Assembly: GCF_016765775.1 (NCBI RefSeq)
Contig: NZ_JAESVN010000002.1
Location: 594,445 to 658,444, forward strand
DNA length: 64,000 nt
From: Szabonella alba
GTDB lineage: Bacteria > Pseudomonadota > Alphaproteobacteria > Rhodobacterales > Rhodobacteraceae
Reading direction: 5' to 3'
The number at the start of each line of letters is the position of its first letter. Position 1 is the stretch's first letter. Made by a program: the position numbers and the translations under genes. Of this stretch, positions 18,462 to 29,405 are shown one piece after another. The notes under the pieces were generated by a model that did not search any database, was not told the DNA's origin, and saw only the letters and a list, made by a program, of their open reading frames with translations.

Positions 18462-19270
18462 CCGATCTGGCCGGGCTGAAACCGAAACATTTTCTGTGGC
18501 AGGTCGAGGGGCGCGTGGGCGTGATCCGGCTGAACCGGCCTGACCGCAAGAACCCGCTGACCTTCGACAGCTATGCCGAATTGCGCGATCTGTTTCGCGC
18601 GCTGCCCTATGCGGGCGATGTGGATGTGGTGGTCTTTGCCTCCAATGGCGGGAATTTCTGCTCGGGCGGGGATGTGCATGACATCATCGGCCCGCTGGTC
18701 GGCATGGACATGAAGGGCCTGCTGGCCTTCACCCGGATGACCGGCGATCTGGTCAAGGCGATGATCGGCTGCAGCAAGCCCGTGATCGCGGCGGTTGACG
18801 GCATCTGCGTCGGCGCCGGGGCAATCATCGCCATGGCCGCAGACCTGCGGCTGGCGAGCCCCGAGGCGAAATGCGCCTTTCTGTTCACGCGGGTCGGGCT
18901 GGCGGGCTGCGACATGGGGGCCTGCGCGATGCTGCCGCGCATCATCGGACAGGGACGCGCGGCGGAACTGCTTTATACCGGGCGCAGCATGTCGGCGGCG
19001 GAAGGGGAGCGCTGGGGCTTCTGGAACGCGCTGCACGGCGCGGAGGTGCTGGAGGCCGAGGCGATGGCATTGGCACGGCGGCTTGCCGAAGGGCCCTGCT
19101 TTGCCCATGGCATGACCAAGACCCAGATCAATCAGGAATGGAACATGGGGCTGGAACAGGCCATCGAGGCCGAGGCGCAGGCGCAGGCGATCTGCATGCA
19201 GACCCGCGATTTCGAACGCGCCTACCGGGCCTTTGTCGCGAAGGAAAAGCCGGTGTTCGAGGGAAACTGA
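18458..19270 (+). CDS. Enoyl-CoA hydratase/isomerase family protein
   Basis: The 270-residue crotonase-fold protein shows the oxyanion-hole segments [14 protein letters not shown] (about 65-78) and [18 protein letters not shown], followed by [24 protein letters not shown]. It overlaps the MarR gene by 4 bases. In the aminobenzoate pathway it would hydrate or open an alicyclic CoA intermediate. Residue AGCDMG replaces the usual GxxPGxG pattern, so the catalytic Glu pair is not the standard hydratase pair and the exact reaction is uncertain. Confidence 0.88.
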   Translation: MTDLAGLKPKHFLWQVEGRVGVIRLNRPDRKNPLTFDSYAELRDLFRALPYAGDVDVVVFASNGGNFCSGGDVHDIIGPLVGMDMKGLLAFTRMTGDLVKAMIGCSKPVIAAVDGICVGAGAIIAMAADLRLASPEAKCAFLFTRVGLAGCDMGACAMLPRIIGQGRAAELLYTGRSMSAAEGERWGFWNALHGAEVLEAEAMALARRLAEGPCFAHGMTKTQINQEWNMGLEQAIEAEAQAQAICMQTRDFERAYRAFVAKEKPVFEGN

Positions 19271-19278
19271 CGGCGGGA

Positions 19279-19296
19279 GCGGGGGCCAGCCCCCGC
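19279..19296. terminator. Hairpin between hydratase and acyl-CoA dehydrogenase genes
   Basis: GCGGGGG-CCAG-CCCCCGC is a perfect 7-bp stem with a 4-base loop, placed just after the hydratase stop. There is no T-run, so it may act as an RNA stabiliser or weak attenuator rather than a terminator. It directly precedes a dispersed repeat. Confidence 0.5.
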
Positions 19297-19302
19297 ACCC
19301 CC

Positions 19303-19325
19303 GAGGTATTTGGGCCAAGATGAAA
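19303..19325 (+). repeat. Dispersed intergenic repeat, copy 1
   Basis: A 23-base unit beginning GAGGTATTTGGGCC and ending AAGATGAAA is identical to 34467-34489. It lies in the only sizeable gap of the aminobenzoate operon, immediately before the acyl-CoA dehydrogenase start. Both copies follow a GC-rich hairpin. Similar units scattered after genes are a common feature of Rhodobacterales genomes, from memory. Confidence 0.8.
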
Positions 19326-19338
19326 GGCATGACTTGCC

Positions 19339-20475
19339 ATGGCGGATGAGACGTTTCTGGACTGGCCGTTCTTTGAGCCGCGCCATCGGGAAATGCGGGC
19401 GGCGCTGGAAGAATGGTGCGCGGCCAATCTGCCGGTGGATCACGGCGATGTCGATGCGGCCTGCCGGGGGCTGGTCGCGGCGCTGGGCGCGGCGGGGGTC
19501 CTGCGCCATTCCGGCGCGGGGGAAGGCGAGCGGCTGGATGTGCGCAGCCTGTGCCTGATCCGCGAGACGCTGGCGCGCCATGACGGGCTGGCCGATTTCG
19601 CCTTTGCCATGCAGGGGCTGGGCATGGGCGCGATCAGCCTGCTCGGAACGCCCGCGCAGCGCGCATGGCTGGACCGGACGCGGGCGGGGACGGCGATTTC
19701 GGGCTTTGCGCTGACCGAACCGGGGTCAGGCTCGGATGTGGCGGCGACGGCAACTGTGGCAGAGCGTGTGCCGGGCGGTTGGCGGATCACCGGCGAAAAA
19801 ACCTATATTTCCAATGGCGGGATTGCCGATCTCTATGTCGTCTTCGCCCGGACAGGCGAGGCGCCGGGGGCCAGGGGGCTTTCGGCCTTTCTGATGCCTG
19901 CCGATGTGCCGGGGCTGGAGGTGGTCGAACGTATCGGGGTGATCGCGCCGCATCCGCTGGCGCATCTGCGGTTCAATGGCGTTGTGCTGCCCGACACGGC
20001 GCTGATCGGCCAGCCGGGGGAGGGGTTCAAGATCGCCATGTCGGTGCTGGATGTCTTCCGCTCAACGGTCGGGGCCGCCGCTTTGGGCTTTGCCCGCCGT
20101 GCGCTGGATGAGGCGCTGGCGCGCGTGCAGGCGCGGCAGATCGGCGGGCAGCCTTTGGCGGCGCAGCAGATGGTGCAGGGGCATCTGGCCGATATGGCGC
20201 TGGAAATCGACGCCTCGGCCCTGCTGGTCTACCGCGCCGCATGGGTGAAGGATCAGGGGGCGGCAAGGGTCACGCGCGAGGCCGCGATGGCCAAACTCCA
20301 CGCAACCGAGGCCGCGCAGCGGGTGATCGACATGGCGGTGCAACTGCATGGCGGCGACGGGGTGCGGCAGGGATTTGTCGTGGAAAGCCTGTATCGGGAG
20401 ATCCGCGCCCTGCGCATCTATGAAGGGGCCAGCGACGTGCAGCGCATCGTCATCGCGCGGAGCCTTTTGTCATGA
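19339..20475 (+). CDS. Acyl-CoA dehydrogenase
   Basis: The 378-residue flavoprotein removes two hydrogens from an acyl-CoA and passes electrons to ETF. Signatures are [18 protein letters not shown] (FAD/substrate loop), [18 protein letters not shown] and the C-terminal [21 protein letters not shown] with the family's Glu in YEG. It starts 68 bases after the hydratase gene, with no strong ribosome-binding site close to the ATG, and overlaps the thioesterase gene by 4 bases. It is expected to act on a CoA intermediate after ring cleavage; which one cannot be read from sequence. Confidence 0.92.
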   Translation: MADETFLDWPFFEPRHREMRAALEEWCAANLPVDHGDVDAACRGLVAALGAAGVLRHSGAGEGERLDVRSLCLIRETLARHDGLADFAFAMQGLGMGAISLLGTPAQRAWLDRTRAGTAISGFALTEPGSGSDVAATATVAERVPGGWRITGEKTYISNGGIADLYVVFARTGEAPGARGLSAFLMPADVPGLEVVERIGVIAPHPLAHLRFNGVVLPDTALIGQPGEGFKIAMSVLDVFRSTVGAAALGFARRALDEALARVQARQIGGQPLAAQQMVQGHLADMALEIDASALLVYRAAWVKDQGAARVTREAAMAKLHATEAAQRVIDMAVQLHGGDGVRQGFVVESLYREIRALRIYEGASDVQRIVIARSLLS

Positions 20476-20888
20476 GCTACAGCCGCGAGATCCAGATCGA
20501 GTTCAACCATTGTGATCCAGCGGGGATCGTCTTTTACCCGCGTTATTTCGAGATGACGAATTCGGTGGTGGAAAACTTCTTTGCCGATGTGCTGCGCTAT
20601 CCGTTTTCGCGCATCACGATGGAGGAGGGGCGCGGCGTGCCGACCGCGCGGCTTGAGGTGGATTTCCGCGCGCCCTCCCGTCTGGGGGAGCGTTTGATCT
20701 TCACGCTGCAGGTGACTCGGGTGGGCGGCGCCTCAGTCGGGTTGCGGATCGAGGCTGCGGGCGGCGGTATCCTGCGGTTGACCGCCGATCTGGTGCTGGT
20801 CTGGATCAGCGTGGAGGGGCGGGCTGAACCCTGGCCCGACAGCCTGCGCCAGCGTCTGACCGATTTCATGGAAAGGAGCGTGGCATGA
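20472..20888 (+). CDS. 4-hydroxybenzoyl-CoA-type thioesterase
   Basis: A 138-residue hot-dog-fold thioesterase. The active-site segment [20 protein letters not shown] has the catalytic Asp followed by [11 protein letters not shown], the hallmark of the 4HBT group. It overlaps both neighbours by 4 bases (acyl-CoA dehydrogenase and RidA). In aryl-CoA pathways such enzymes release CoA from stalled or dead-end thioesters, a likely role here. Confidence 0.92.
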   Translation: MSYSREIQIEFNHCDPAGIVFYPRYFEMTNSVVENFFADVLRYPFSRITMEEGRGVPTARLEVDFRAPSRLGERLIFTLQVTRVGGASVGLRIEAAGGGILRLTADLVLVWISVEGRAEPWPDSLRQRLTDFMERSVA

Positions 20889-21316
20889 GCAGCCCGCATG
20901 AGACCCTGCATCCGAAGAACTGGAAACCCGCCATCGGCTATGCCAATGGAATGGCCGCCTCGGGGCGGATGGTGTTTACCGGCGGCATGGTCGGTTGGAA
21001 TGCCGATCAGGAATTCGAGACCGACGATTTCGCCGCCCAGACCGCGCAGGCCCTGCGCAATATCGTGGCCGTGCTGGCCGAGGCGGGGGCGGGGCCGGAA
21101 CATCTGGTGCGTCTGACATGGTATGTGACCGACAAGCGCGCCTATCTGGACAGTCTGCGGGATCTGGGCCGCGCCTATAAGGCGATCATCGGGCGGCATT
21201 ATCCGGCCATGGCGCTGGTGCAGGTCGTGGCGCTGGTCGAGGACCGCGCATTGGTCGAGATCGAGGCCACCGCGGTCATCCCCGAACCGGCATTTCCAAC
21301 CGCATCCCAATCCTGA
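20885..21316 (+). CDS. ridA: RidA family enamine/imine deaminase
   Basis: The 143-residue YjgF/RidA protein shows KPAIGYANGMAASGRMVFTGG near the N-terminus, TAQALRNIVAVLAEAGAGPEHLVRLTWYVT in the middle and the MALVQVVALVEDRALVEIEATA end. RidA proteins hydrolyse enamines and imines. Ring reduction and opening of 2-aminobenzoyl-CoA should produce an enamine or imine, so a deaminase in this operon fits loss of the amino group. It overlaps the thioesterase gene by 4 bases and precedes the ligase by 10. Confidence 0.9.
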   Translation: MSSPHETLHPKNWKPAIGYANGMAASGRMVFTGGMVGWNADQEFETDDFAAQTAQALRNIVAVLAEAGAGPEHLVRLTWYVTDKRAYLDSLRDLGRAYKAIIGRHYPAMALVQVVALVEDRALVEIEATAVIPEPAFPTASQS

Positions 21317-21326
21317 AAGAACGATC

Positions 21327-22943
21327 ATGCAGCTTGGACCCAGCGGCCATACCGACAGCTTCACCCGCGACCGCCTGCCCGCCGCAGGGGACTGGCCCGA
21401 GATCAATGTCGCGGGCTTCGATTATCCCGAATGGCTCAATGCCGGGGTGGAACTGACCGACCGGATGGTGGAACGCGGCTTTGGCGACCATACCGCACTG
21501 ATCGGCAACGGGCGATTGCGCACCTATAAGGAACTGTCGGACTGGACCAACCGCATTGCCCATGCGCTGGTCGAGGATTACGGCATCCGGCCCGGCCATC
21601 GCGTCCTGATCCGGTCGGCCAACAATCCGGCCATGGTGGCGGCATGGCTGGCGGCGACCAAGGCGGGGGCGGTTGTGGTCAATACCATGCCGATGCTGCG
21701 GGCGGGGGAACTGACGAAAATCGTGGAGAAGGCGCAGATCAGCCTTGCGCTGTGCGACACGCGGCTGATGGACGAGATGACGGCCTGTGCAGCGGCCTGC
21801 CCGGTGCTGACCCGCGTGGTGGGGTTTGACGGCACGGCGAACCATGATGCCGAACTGGACCGCGCGGCGCTTGGCAAACCGGTGCGTTTTCAGGCCGCGC
21901 GCACCGGGCGGGATGATGTGGCGCTGTTGGGTTTCACCTCGGGCACCACCGGAGAGCCGAAGGCGACGATGCATTTTCACCGTGATCTGCTGATCATCGC
22001 GGATGGCTATGCGAAGGAAGTGCTGAATGTCGTGCCCGAGGATGTCTTTGTCGGCTCACCGCCCTTGGCCTTCACCTTCGGGCTGGGCGGGCTTGCGGTC
22101 TTTCCGCTGCGCTTCGGGGCGGCGGCCTGCCTGCTGGAACAGGCCTCCCCCCCCAACCTGATCGAGATCATCCAGAAATACCGCGCCACGGTCTGTTTCA
22201 CCGCGCCGACCGCGTATCGCGTGATGCTGACCGCGATGGAACAGGGCGCGGATCTGTCCAGTCTGCGCGCCGCCGTGTCGGCGGGCGAAACCTTGCCCGC
22301 GCCGATCTATGCAGACTGGATGGCGCGGACGGGCAAGCCGATGCTGGACGGGATCGGGGCAACCGAAATGCTGCATATCTTCCTGACCAACCGCTTTGAC
22401 GATCATCGCCCCGGCTGCACCGGGCGGCCCGTGACGGGTTATGAGGCGAAGATTGTCGATGCCGACGGGAATGAGGTTCCGCGCGGGGAGGTCGGGCGAC
22501 TGGCCGTACGCGGGCCGACGGGCTGCCGCTATATGCAGGATACGCGGCAGCAGGCCTATGTGCAGAAGGGCTGGAATCTGACCGGAGATGCGTTCTGGCA
22601 GGGGGAGGACGGGCATTTCCATTTCGCCGCCCGCACTGACGACATGATCGTGTCGGCCGGCTATAATATCGCCGGGCCGGATGTTGAGGCGGCCTTGCTG
22701 GCCCATGCCGATGTGCAGGAATGTGCCGTGGTGGGTGAGGCTGATGAGGCACGCGGCCAGATCGTCGTTGCCCATGTCGTGCTGCGCGCCGGACTGACGG
22801 GGGATGCGGCAATGGTCAAGCGCCTGCAGGATCATGTGAAGGCCACCATCGCGCCCTATAAATACCCGCGCCGTGTGCTGTTCACCGACACGCTGCCCAA
22901 GACGCAGACCGGCAAGATTCAGCGGTTCCGTTTGCGCAACTGA
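21327..22943 (+). CDS. 2-aminobenzoate-CoA ligase (benzoate-CoA ligase family)
   Basis: This acyl-adenylate enzyme activates the aromatic acid with ATP and CoA, the first step of the pathway. The 538 residues show the phosphate-binding loop LGFTSGTTGEPKATMHFH (about 192-209), GIGATEMLHIFLTN, the hinge AARTDDMIVSAGYNIAGPDVE and the C-terminal catalytic Lys in KTQTGKIQRFRLRN. Size and motifs match benzoate/2-aminobenzoate-CoA ligases. Specificity for 2-aminobenzoate is inferred from the adjacent two-domain monooxygenase gene. It closes the operon and is followed by a strong hairpin. Confidence 0.88.
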   Translation: MQLGPSGHTDSFTRDRLPAAGDWPEINVAGFDYPEWLNAGVELTDRMVERGFGDHTALIGNGRLRTYKELSDWTNRIAHALVEDYGIRPGHRVLIRSANNPAMVAAWLAATKAGAVVVNTMPMLRAGELTKIVEKAQISLALCDTRLMDEMTACAAACPVLTRVVGFDGTANHDAELDRAALGKPVRFQAARTGRDDVALLGFTSGTTGEPKATMHFHRDLLIIADGYAKEVLNVVPEDVFVGSPPLAFTFGLGGLAVFPLRFGAAACLLEQASPPNLIEIIQKYRATVCFTAPTAYRVMLTAMEQGADLSSLRAAVSAGETLPAPIYADWMARTGKPMLDGIGATEMLHIFLTNRFDDHRPGCTGRPVTGYEAKIVDADGNEVPRGEVGRLAVRGPTGCRYMQDTRQQAYVQKGWNLTGDAFWQGEDGHFHFAARTDDMIVSAGYNIAGPDVEAALLAHADVQECAVVGEADEARGQIVVAHVVLRAGLTGDAAMVKRLQDHVKATIAPYKYPRRVLFTDTLPKTQTGKIQRFRLRN

Positions 22944-22961
22944 AGACCGGATGAAACGCCA

Positions 22962-22985
22962 AAGGGGGCCGGTTGCGGCCCCCTT
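22962..22985. terminator. Hairpin after the CoA ligase gene
   Basis: AAGGGGGCC-GGTTGC-GGCCCCCTT is a perfect 9-bp stem with a 6-base loop, 18 bases after the ligase stop and 60 bases after the end of the convergent PepSY gene. It likely terminates both transcripts, though a long T-run is lacking. Confidence 0.65.
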
Positions 22986-23044
22986 GATCCCTTGCATTCA
23001 CGCGCAGTCTGGTCCTTTCTGCGGCCGCCGGGGCCGTGACAGCT

Positions 23045-23296
23045 TCAGTCGTCGCGGCGTTCGTTCAGAACCTCACCGGTCATGCGGTCCACATCAATAT
23101 CCACCTTCTGCCCGTCCGGGTTCAGCGCGTCGATCTCGATACGGTGCGTCTCGACCTCGATATCGATGATCTGATAGCCGCGATCCTCAAACCCCTTGAT
23201 GACCTCGGACAGGGCCGGGGCATTGGCAAAGGCCGGCGCACCAAGCGCGAAGGTTGTGGCAGAGATGGCAGCGATACGGGTCACTCGGTCAATCAT
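23045..23296 (-). CDS. Small secreted PepSY-domain protein
   Basis: The 83-residue protein starts at the ATG at 23296 (GGAAGGA upstream; a longer in-frame start at 23338 lacks support). It has a signal peptide (about 1-24, ending GAPAFA) and one PepSY-like domain: LSEVIKGFEDRGYQIIDIEVE, then HRIEIDALNPDGQKVDIDVDRMTGEVL. PepSY proteins are periplasmic and may modulate proteases or signalling. It stands alone between the aminobenzoate operon and the LysR gene, convergent to the former. Confidence 0.85.
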   Translation of the reverse strand: MIDRVTRIAAISATTFALGAPAFANAPALSEVIKGFEDRGYQIIDIEVETHRIEIDALNPDGQKVDIDVDRMTGEVLNERRDD

Positions 23297-23392
23297 TCGA
23301 AGATGTCCTTCCTTTAAGTTAGTGGCAGAAACGCGCACCGCCGGATCTGGTTCCCTGCATCGGTCGATTGGGTGGTGGTTCTGCGCATTTGG

Positions 23393-24289
23393 TCAGGAAA
23401 CCGGGGCAAGGCGGCGCAGACTTTGCGTCAGATGATCGGCAAAGGCCTGTGCCGGGGCGCCAAGACTGCGGCCTGCGGCATGGATCAGGGCCAGTTCGCG
23501 ATGGATCACCGGGGCGCCAAGCGGACGGGCAATCACGCCCGGGGTCAGGCCCGCCCGGACATAGCCGGGCAGAACCGCGATCCCCAGCCCTGCCGCCGCC
23601 AGCGCCAGCGCGGTCGCGATCTGTTCCACCTCAAAGGCCGGGCGCAAAGTCAGCCCCGCCGCGTCAAAGCCCAGTTCGGCCGGAAGCCGCAGCGCCGAGG
23701 AGGGCGACAGCGCGATGATCGGGTGATCCGCCAGATCGGCCCATCGGGGGCGGTCGGGCAGGGTGGTATCGGCGGCCGCCACGGCCAGCATCTCATCGCG
23801 CAGCACGGTTCGGCGGCTGACCTCGGTTTCGCCGGGCGGAAAGGTGCCCAGCCCCAGATCGGCCTGCCCGCCGCGCACCATATCAAGGATCCGCCCCGTC
23901 GTGCCATCGGTCAGCCGCAGCGCGATGCCGGGATGGGCGGCGCCAAAGGCGGCAAGGATGCGCGGCAGCACGGTCGCGGCCAGAAAGGGTGGGGCGGCAA
24001 GGCGCAGGCTGCCATGGCGCAGCGCTGCCCGGTCGCGCGCGCCCGCAACCGCCCGGTCCAGCGCGGCAAGGCTTTCCAGCGCATCGGCGCGGAAGGCCGC
24101 CCCCGCCTCGGTCAACAGGACGCGGCGCGTGGTGCGGTCGAACAGGCGCAGGGTCAGCAGGGTTTCCAGATCGCGGATCGCCTGACTGACGCCCGGCTGC
24201 GCCATGCCCAGACGCACTGCGGCCGCCGAGAAACTGCCCGTTTCGGCCACGGCAAGGAAGATCTCGATCTGGCGCAGACTGGGGCGCAT
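23393..24289 (-). CDS. LysR-family transcriptional regulator
   Basis: The 298-residue protein has an N-terminal winged helix (LRQIEIFLAVAETGSFSAAAVRLGMAQPGVSQAIRDLE) followed by a LysR effector domain. It is divergent from the molybdenum hydroxylase gene with a 94-base shared promoter containing ATTAT-N6-ATAAT, a LysR-type box. The natural reading is that it controls the 24384-28080 operon in response to a pathway compound, and represses itself. Confidence 0.93.
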   Translation of the reverse strand: MRPSLRQIEIFLAVAETGSFSAAAVRLGMAQPGVSQAIRDLETLLTLRLFDRTTRRVLLTEAGAAFRADALESLAALDRAVAGARDRAALRHGSLRLAAPPFLAATVLPRILAAFGAAHPGIALRLTDGTTGRILDMVRGGQADLGLGTFPPGETEVSRRTVLRDEMLAVAAADTTLPDRPRWADLADHPIIALSPSSALRLPAELGFDAAGLTLRPAFEVEQIATALALAAAGLGIAVLPGYVRAGLTPGVIARPLGAPVIHRELALIHAAGRSLGAPAQAFADHLTQSLRRLAPVS

Positions 24290-24304
24290 GATTTATCGCT
24301 TTTG

Positions 24305-24320
24305 ATTATGAATTGATAAT
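24305..24320. promoter_or_regulatory. LysR-type T-N11-A box
   Basis: ATTAT-GAATTG-ATAAT is an inverted repeat with the T-N11-A layout of LysR recognition sites, in the divergent promoter 16 bases from the LysR start. It is the most AT-rich segment of the region. The assignment is from motif and position only. Confidence 0.5.
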
Positions 24321-24383
24321 TAAGCCATGGATTGAATTATAGGTCCAGCGATGCTTTGCTGATCCCCGCAACAGGGGAGCGAT

Positions 24384-26551
24384 ATGGACGGAGCCACCCG
24401 CAAATCCGGCTGGATCGGCCAGCGCATGACGCGGCGTGAGGACGCGCGGCTGCTGCGCGGCGAGGGGCGTTTTGTCGATGACATCGCCCCTGCGGGCTGT
24501 CTGCATCTGGCCTTTCTGCGCAGCCCGAACCGGGCGGGCAAGATCACCGAACTGGATATCACGGCGGCGCGGGCCATGCCCGGCGTGCGCGCTGTGCTGA
24601 CGGCTGCCGATCTGGCGGGGACCGGGCAGGCCGGGGTCAACCCGCTGCTGCCCGGCGGGCAGGTCGCCGCGATGGAACTCTTGGCCGGGGACCGGGTTCA
24701 GGCGCTGGGTCAGGCGGTTGCGGCGGTGATTGCCGAAACCCGCGCGCAGGCCCGTGACGCGGCAGAGGCGATCCTGCTTGAGGTCGAAGAGGAAGGTACA
24801 CCGCGCGATGGCGGGCTGATGGCGGAATGGGGCACGCCCCTGCCGCCCTTCGACGAACCCGTGACGGCCCGGATCGACCATGCGCTGCTGGCGCCCTTCG
24901 CGCTGGAACCGCGCGCGGCACTGGCCGAACCCGATGGCGCGGGACTGCGTGTCTGGCTGTCCACGCAGACACCGCAGCGCGGGCGCGACGATCTGGCGCT
25001 GATCCTTGGCCTGCCCGGCGACCGGATCCATGTCATCGCCCCGGATGTCGGCGGCGCCTTTGGCGGCAAGGCCAGCCTGATGCCCGAGGATGCGGTGACC
25101 GCCCTTGCAGCACTGCGGCTGGGGCAGCCGGTGAAATGGACCGCCGACCGGGCTGAGGAGTTTCTGGCCGCAACGCAAGGACGCGGCGCGCTGGTCACGG
25201 CGGAAATGGCAGTCGATGTCACGGGCCGCGCGACTGGTCTGCGCGCCGATCTGGCCTTTCCGCTGGGCCATTGGATGCCCTATTCCGCTGCAGCGCCCCT
25301 GCGCAATGCCGGGCGCATCCTGCCCGGTCCCTATGCCATTCCCGCCCATGTCCGGGGCGCGGGCCGGATGACCGAAGGGGCCGCCGTCAATATCTATCGC
25401 GGCGCGGGGCGGCCCGAGGCGGCCATCCTGATGGAACGGCTGATGGATCGCGCGGCGGCGCGGTTGGGCCTCGATCCCTTGGAAATCCGCCGCCGCAATA
25501 TCGCGGCAGCGCCCTTGCGGGGCGGCCCTGACCGGCCTTGCTCGGGCGATTATGCCGGGCTGCTGGACCGGCTTGAGGTGGAAACCGGCTATGCCGACCT
25601 GCGCGCCCGTCAGGCCGCGCGCCGCGCGGTGGGTGAGGTCTGCGGGCTGGGTCTGGCGCTTTACACCGAACCCTGCGGGCAGGGCTGGGAGACCGCCAGT
25701 CTGACCCTGACGCCCACGGGCCGCTTTGCCGCCACGACCGGGGCGTCGGCGCAGGGGCAGGGGCGCGAAACCGCCATGGCGCAGATCGTGGCCGAGGGGC
25801 TGGGCATCGACCCCGCGCTGGTCGATGTGGCGCAAGGCGATACTGCCACCACGCCCGAAGGCATCGGCGCATTGGCCAGCCGGTCCACCGCCATCGGCGG
25901 GTCGGCCATGTGGCGGGCGGCAGGGGCGATGGCCAACCGCCTGCTGGCCGCTGCCGCCCGCGCGCTGAACGTGGCCGAGGCCGATCTGCGCCTTGCACCC
26001 GAGGGGATCTGCGGAAGCGGCGGGCTGCTGCTGGACTGGGCCACCCTTGCCCGCCGTGCCGGCCCGGTCCGCGTCGATATCCGGCATGAGGCGGGGGCCG
26101 AGGCCTGGGCCTCGGGCGCGATCCTTGCCGAACTGACGATTGACCCCGAGACCGGCACCCCGCAACTGGAGCGCATCACATGGGTCGATGATGCGGGCAC
26201 GGTGCTGAACCCGCTGCTGGTCGAGGGGCAGTTGACCGGCGGGGCCGCGCAGGGGATCGGCGCTGCGCTGATGGAGCGGATCGTCTATCAGGATGGCCAG
26301 CTTTTGACCGGCAGCCTGATGGATTACGCCCTGCCCCGCGCCGCCGACATGCCGCCCCTGCGCCTTGTCAGCCAGCCCACGCCGTCACCCGCCAATCCGC
26401 TGGGCGTCAAGGGTGTGGGTGAGGCAGGGTGTATCGGCATCCCCGCCGCGATCCTCAACGCCGCCATGGACGCGCTGCCGCCGGGCACGCCCGATCTGTC
26501 CCTCCCCCTGACGCCGGAAAAGCTCTGGCGCGCGCTGAACGGAATGACGCC

Positions 26552-26555
<4 letters not shown>
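24384..26555 (+). CDS. Xanthine dehydrogenase-family molybdopterin-binding subunit (orphan)
   Basis: This is the large catalytic subunit of a CO dehydrogenase/xanthine dehydrogenase-type molybdenum hydroxylase, which inserts water-derived oxygen into N-heterocycles or aldehydes. The 723 residues contain GQRMTRREDARLLRGEGRFV at the start, APDVGGAFGGKASLMPEDAV, YRGAGRPEAAILMERLMDRAA, GASAQGQGRETAMAQIVAE and the active-site Glu in GVKGVGEAGCIGIPAAI. It is slightly shorter than typical (about 770-800). The FAD and 2Fe-2S partner subunits are not in the window, which is odd for a functional hydroxylase. It overlaps the DHDPS-family gene (ATGA). Confidence 0.9.
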
Positions 26556-28080
<1,525 letters not shown>

Positions 28081-28082
28081 AT

Positions 28083-28098
28083 ATTTTATACTTGAAAT
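28083..28098. promoter_or_regulatory. Degenerate copy of the MarR palindrome before the ABC transporter
   Basis: ATTTTATACTTGAAAT matches the perfect palindrome at 14900-14915 at 13 of 16 bases, with the right half identical. Identity continues to 28103 (CTTGAAATAATAA). It begins 3 bases after the dioxygenase stop and about 100 bases before the binding-protein gene. It suggests shared control of transporter and CoA pathway. Confidence 0.55.
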
Positions 28099-28184
28099 AA
28101 TAAGGGCGCAACGCCATGCTGACCGGCAAGCAATGCGCCTGAAACCGGGCCAAAACCGGGCCAGACAACCAACGGGAGACGAAA

Positions 28185-29342
28185 ATGAAGAAACTGCTGA
28201 CTGCTGCCAGCCTTGCCGCCCTGATGGCCGGGCCGGGCCTTGCCGATCCGCTGAAGATCGGTGTGATCACCACGCTGTCCGGCCCTGCGGGCTATCTTGG
28301 CGCTGATGCGCGGGACGGAATGCTTCTGGCGCTTGAAATGGGCGAGGGCAAGCTGGGCGGGGTCGAGGTCGAATTCGTGGTCGAGGATGACGGGCTGAAC
28401 CCCGGCACCGGCCGCCAGATCGCCGAGAAATTCCTGCAGGATGACGGGATGAAGCTGCTGACTGGCATCATCTTTTCAAACGTCGCGGGGGCCGCGATTC
28501 CCGATATCGTGGACAGCGGCGCGATCTATGTCAGCCCCAATGCCGGGCCGTCCAATCTGGCCGGTGCGGAATGCCATGAGAATTACTTTGTCGTCAGCTG
28601 GCAGAATGACGCCCTGCATGAGGCGGCGGGTGCTGCAGCCAAGGCCAAGGGCCATACCAAGGCCGTGGCGCTGGCACCCAACTATCAGGCGGGCAAGGAT
28701 GCCATCGAAGGCTTCAAGCGGATGTTCGGCGGCGAAGTGACCGAGATCTACACCCAGCTTGACCAGACCGATTTCGCCAGCGAGATGGCGCAGATCCGCG
28801 CGGCAGCCCCTGAGGTTGTGTTCCAGTTCCACCCCGGCGGGCTGGGCATTGCCTTCCTGAAGCAATATGCGCAATCGGGGCTGCAGGGTCAGATCCCGAT
28901 GGTCCTGTCCGAACCTTCAACCGATGCGGTCGTTCTGCAGGCCGTTGGCGATGCCGCCATCGGCATCACCGCAACCGCCCATTGGAACCGCGATTTCGAC
29001 AATGAGGCGAACAAGGCCTTTGTCGAGGCTTGGGTTGCGAAACATGGCGACCGTCCGATCACGTATTACGCAAGTCAGGGCTATGACACCGCGCTGCTGA
29101 TCGCCTCGGCGCTGGAGAAAACTGGCGGGCTGGACGATATCGACGCCTTCCGCGCCGCGCTGCGCGAGGCTGACTTTGACAGCGTGCGGGGCGATTTCGC
29201 CTTCGGCGCCAACCAGCATCCGGTGCATGACTGGTATGTGCTGAACATCGTCGCCGGTGAGGATGGCACCCCGGTCGCGGTCACCGACAGTGTCATTCTG
29301 GAAGATCACGGCGATTCCTACGCCGAACTTTGCAAGATGTGA
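28185..29342 (+). CDS. ABC transporter substrate-binding protein (branched-chain amino acid type)
   Basis: A 385-residue periplasmic Leu/Ile/Val-binding-type protein (PF13458-like). A signal peptide (about 1-20, ending GLAD) is followed by LKIGVITTLSGPAGYLGADARDGMLLALEMG, the family's typical start. GGGAGA precedes the ATG. It is first of five transport genes. Receptors of this type next to aryl-CoA operons often bind aromatic acids, so 2-aminobenzoate or a kynurenine-related acid is the likely ligand (inference). A terminator-like hairpin separates it from the permease gene. Confidence 0.9.
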   Translation: MKKLLTAASLAALMAGPGLADPLKIGVITTLSGPAGYLGADARDGMLLALEMGEGKLGGVEVEFVVEDDGLNPGTGRQIAEKFLQDDGMKLLTGIIFSNVAGAAIPDIVDSGAIYVSPNAGPSNLAGAECHENYFVVSWQNDALHEAAGAAAKAKGHTKAVALAPNYQAGKDAIEGFKRMFGGEVTEIYTQLDQTDFASEMAQIRAAAPEVVFQFHPGGLGIAFLKQYAQSGLQGQIPMVLSEPSTDAVVLQAVGDAAIGITATAHWNRDFDNEANKAFVEAWVAKHGDRPITYYASQGYDTALLIASALEKTGGLDDIDAFRAALREADFDSVRGDFAFGANQHPVHDWYVLNIVAGEDGTPVAVTDSVILEDHGDSYAELCKM

Positions 29343-29351
29343 TCTGCCTCT

Positions 29352-29373
29352 GGGCCGGGGGCGACCCCGGCCC
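29352..29373 (+). terminator. Attenuating hairpin after the binding-protein gene
   Basis: GGGCCGGGG-GCGA-CCCCGGCCC is a perfect 9-bp stem followed by GTTTCCTT. Partial termination here would give more binding protein than permease, a common arrangement in ABC operons. Confidence 0.7.
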
Positions 29374-29405
29374 GTTTCCTTCACCCTGACGGACCGGACA
29401 GGCGC

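Noticed and set aside
24306..26165. 619-codon minus-strand frame
   Set aside because: It is antisense to the molybdenum hydroxylase gene; composition is Gly/Gln/Arg-rich with no family motif, as expected in GC-rich DNA.
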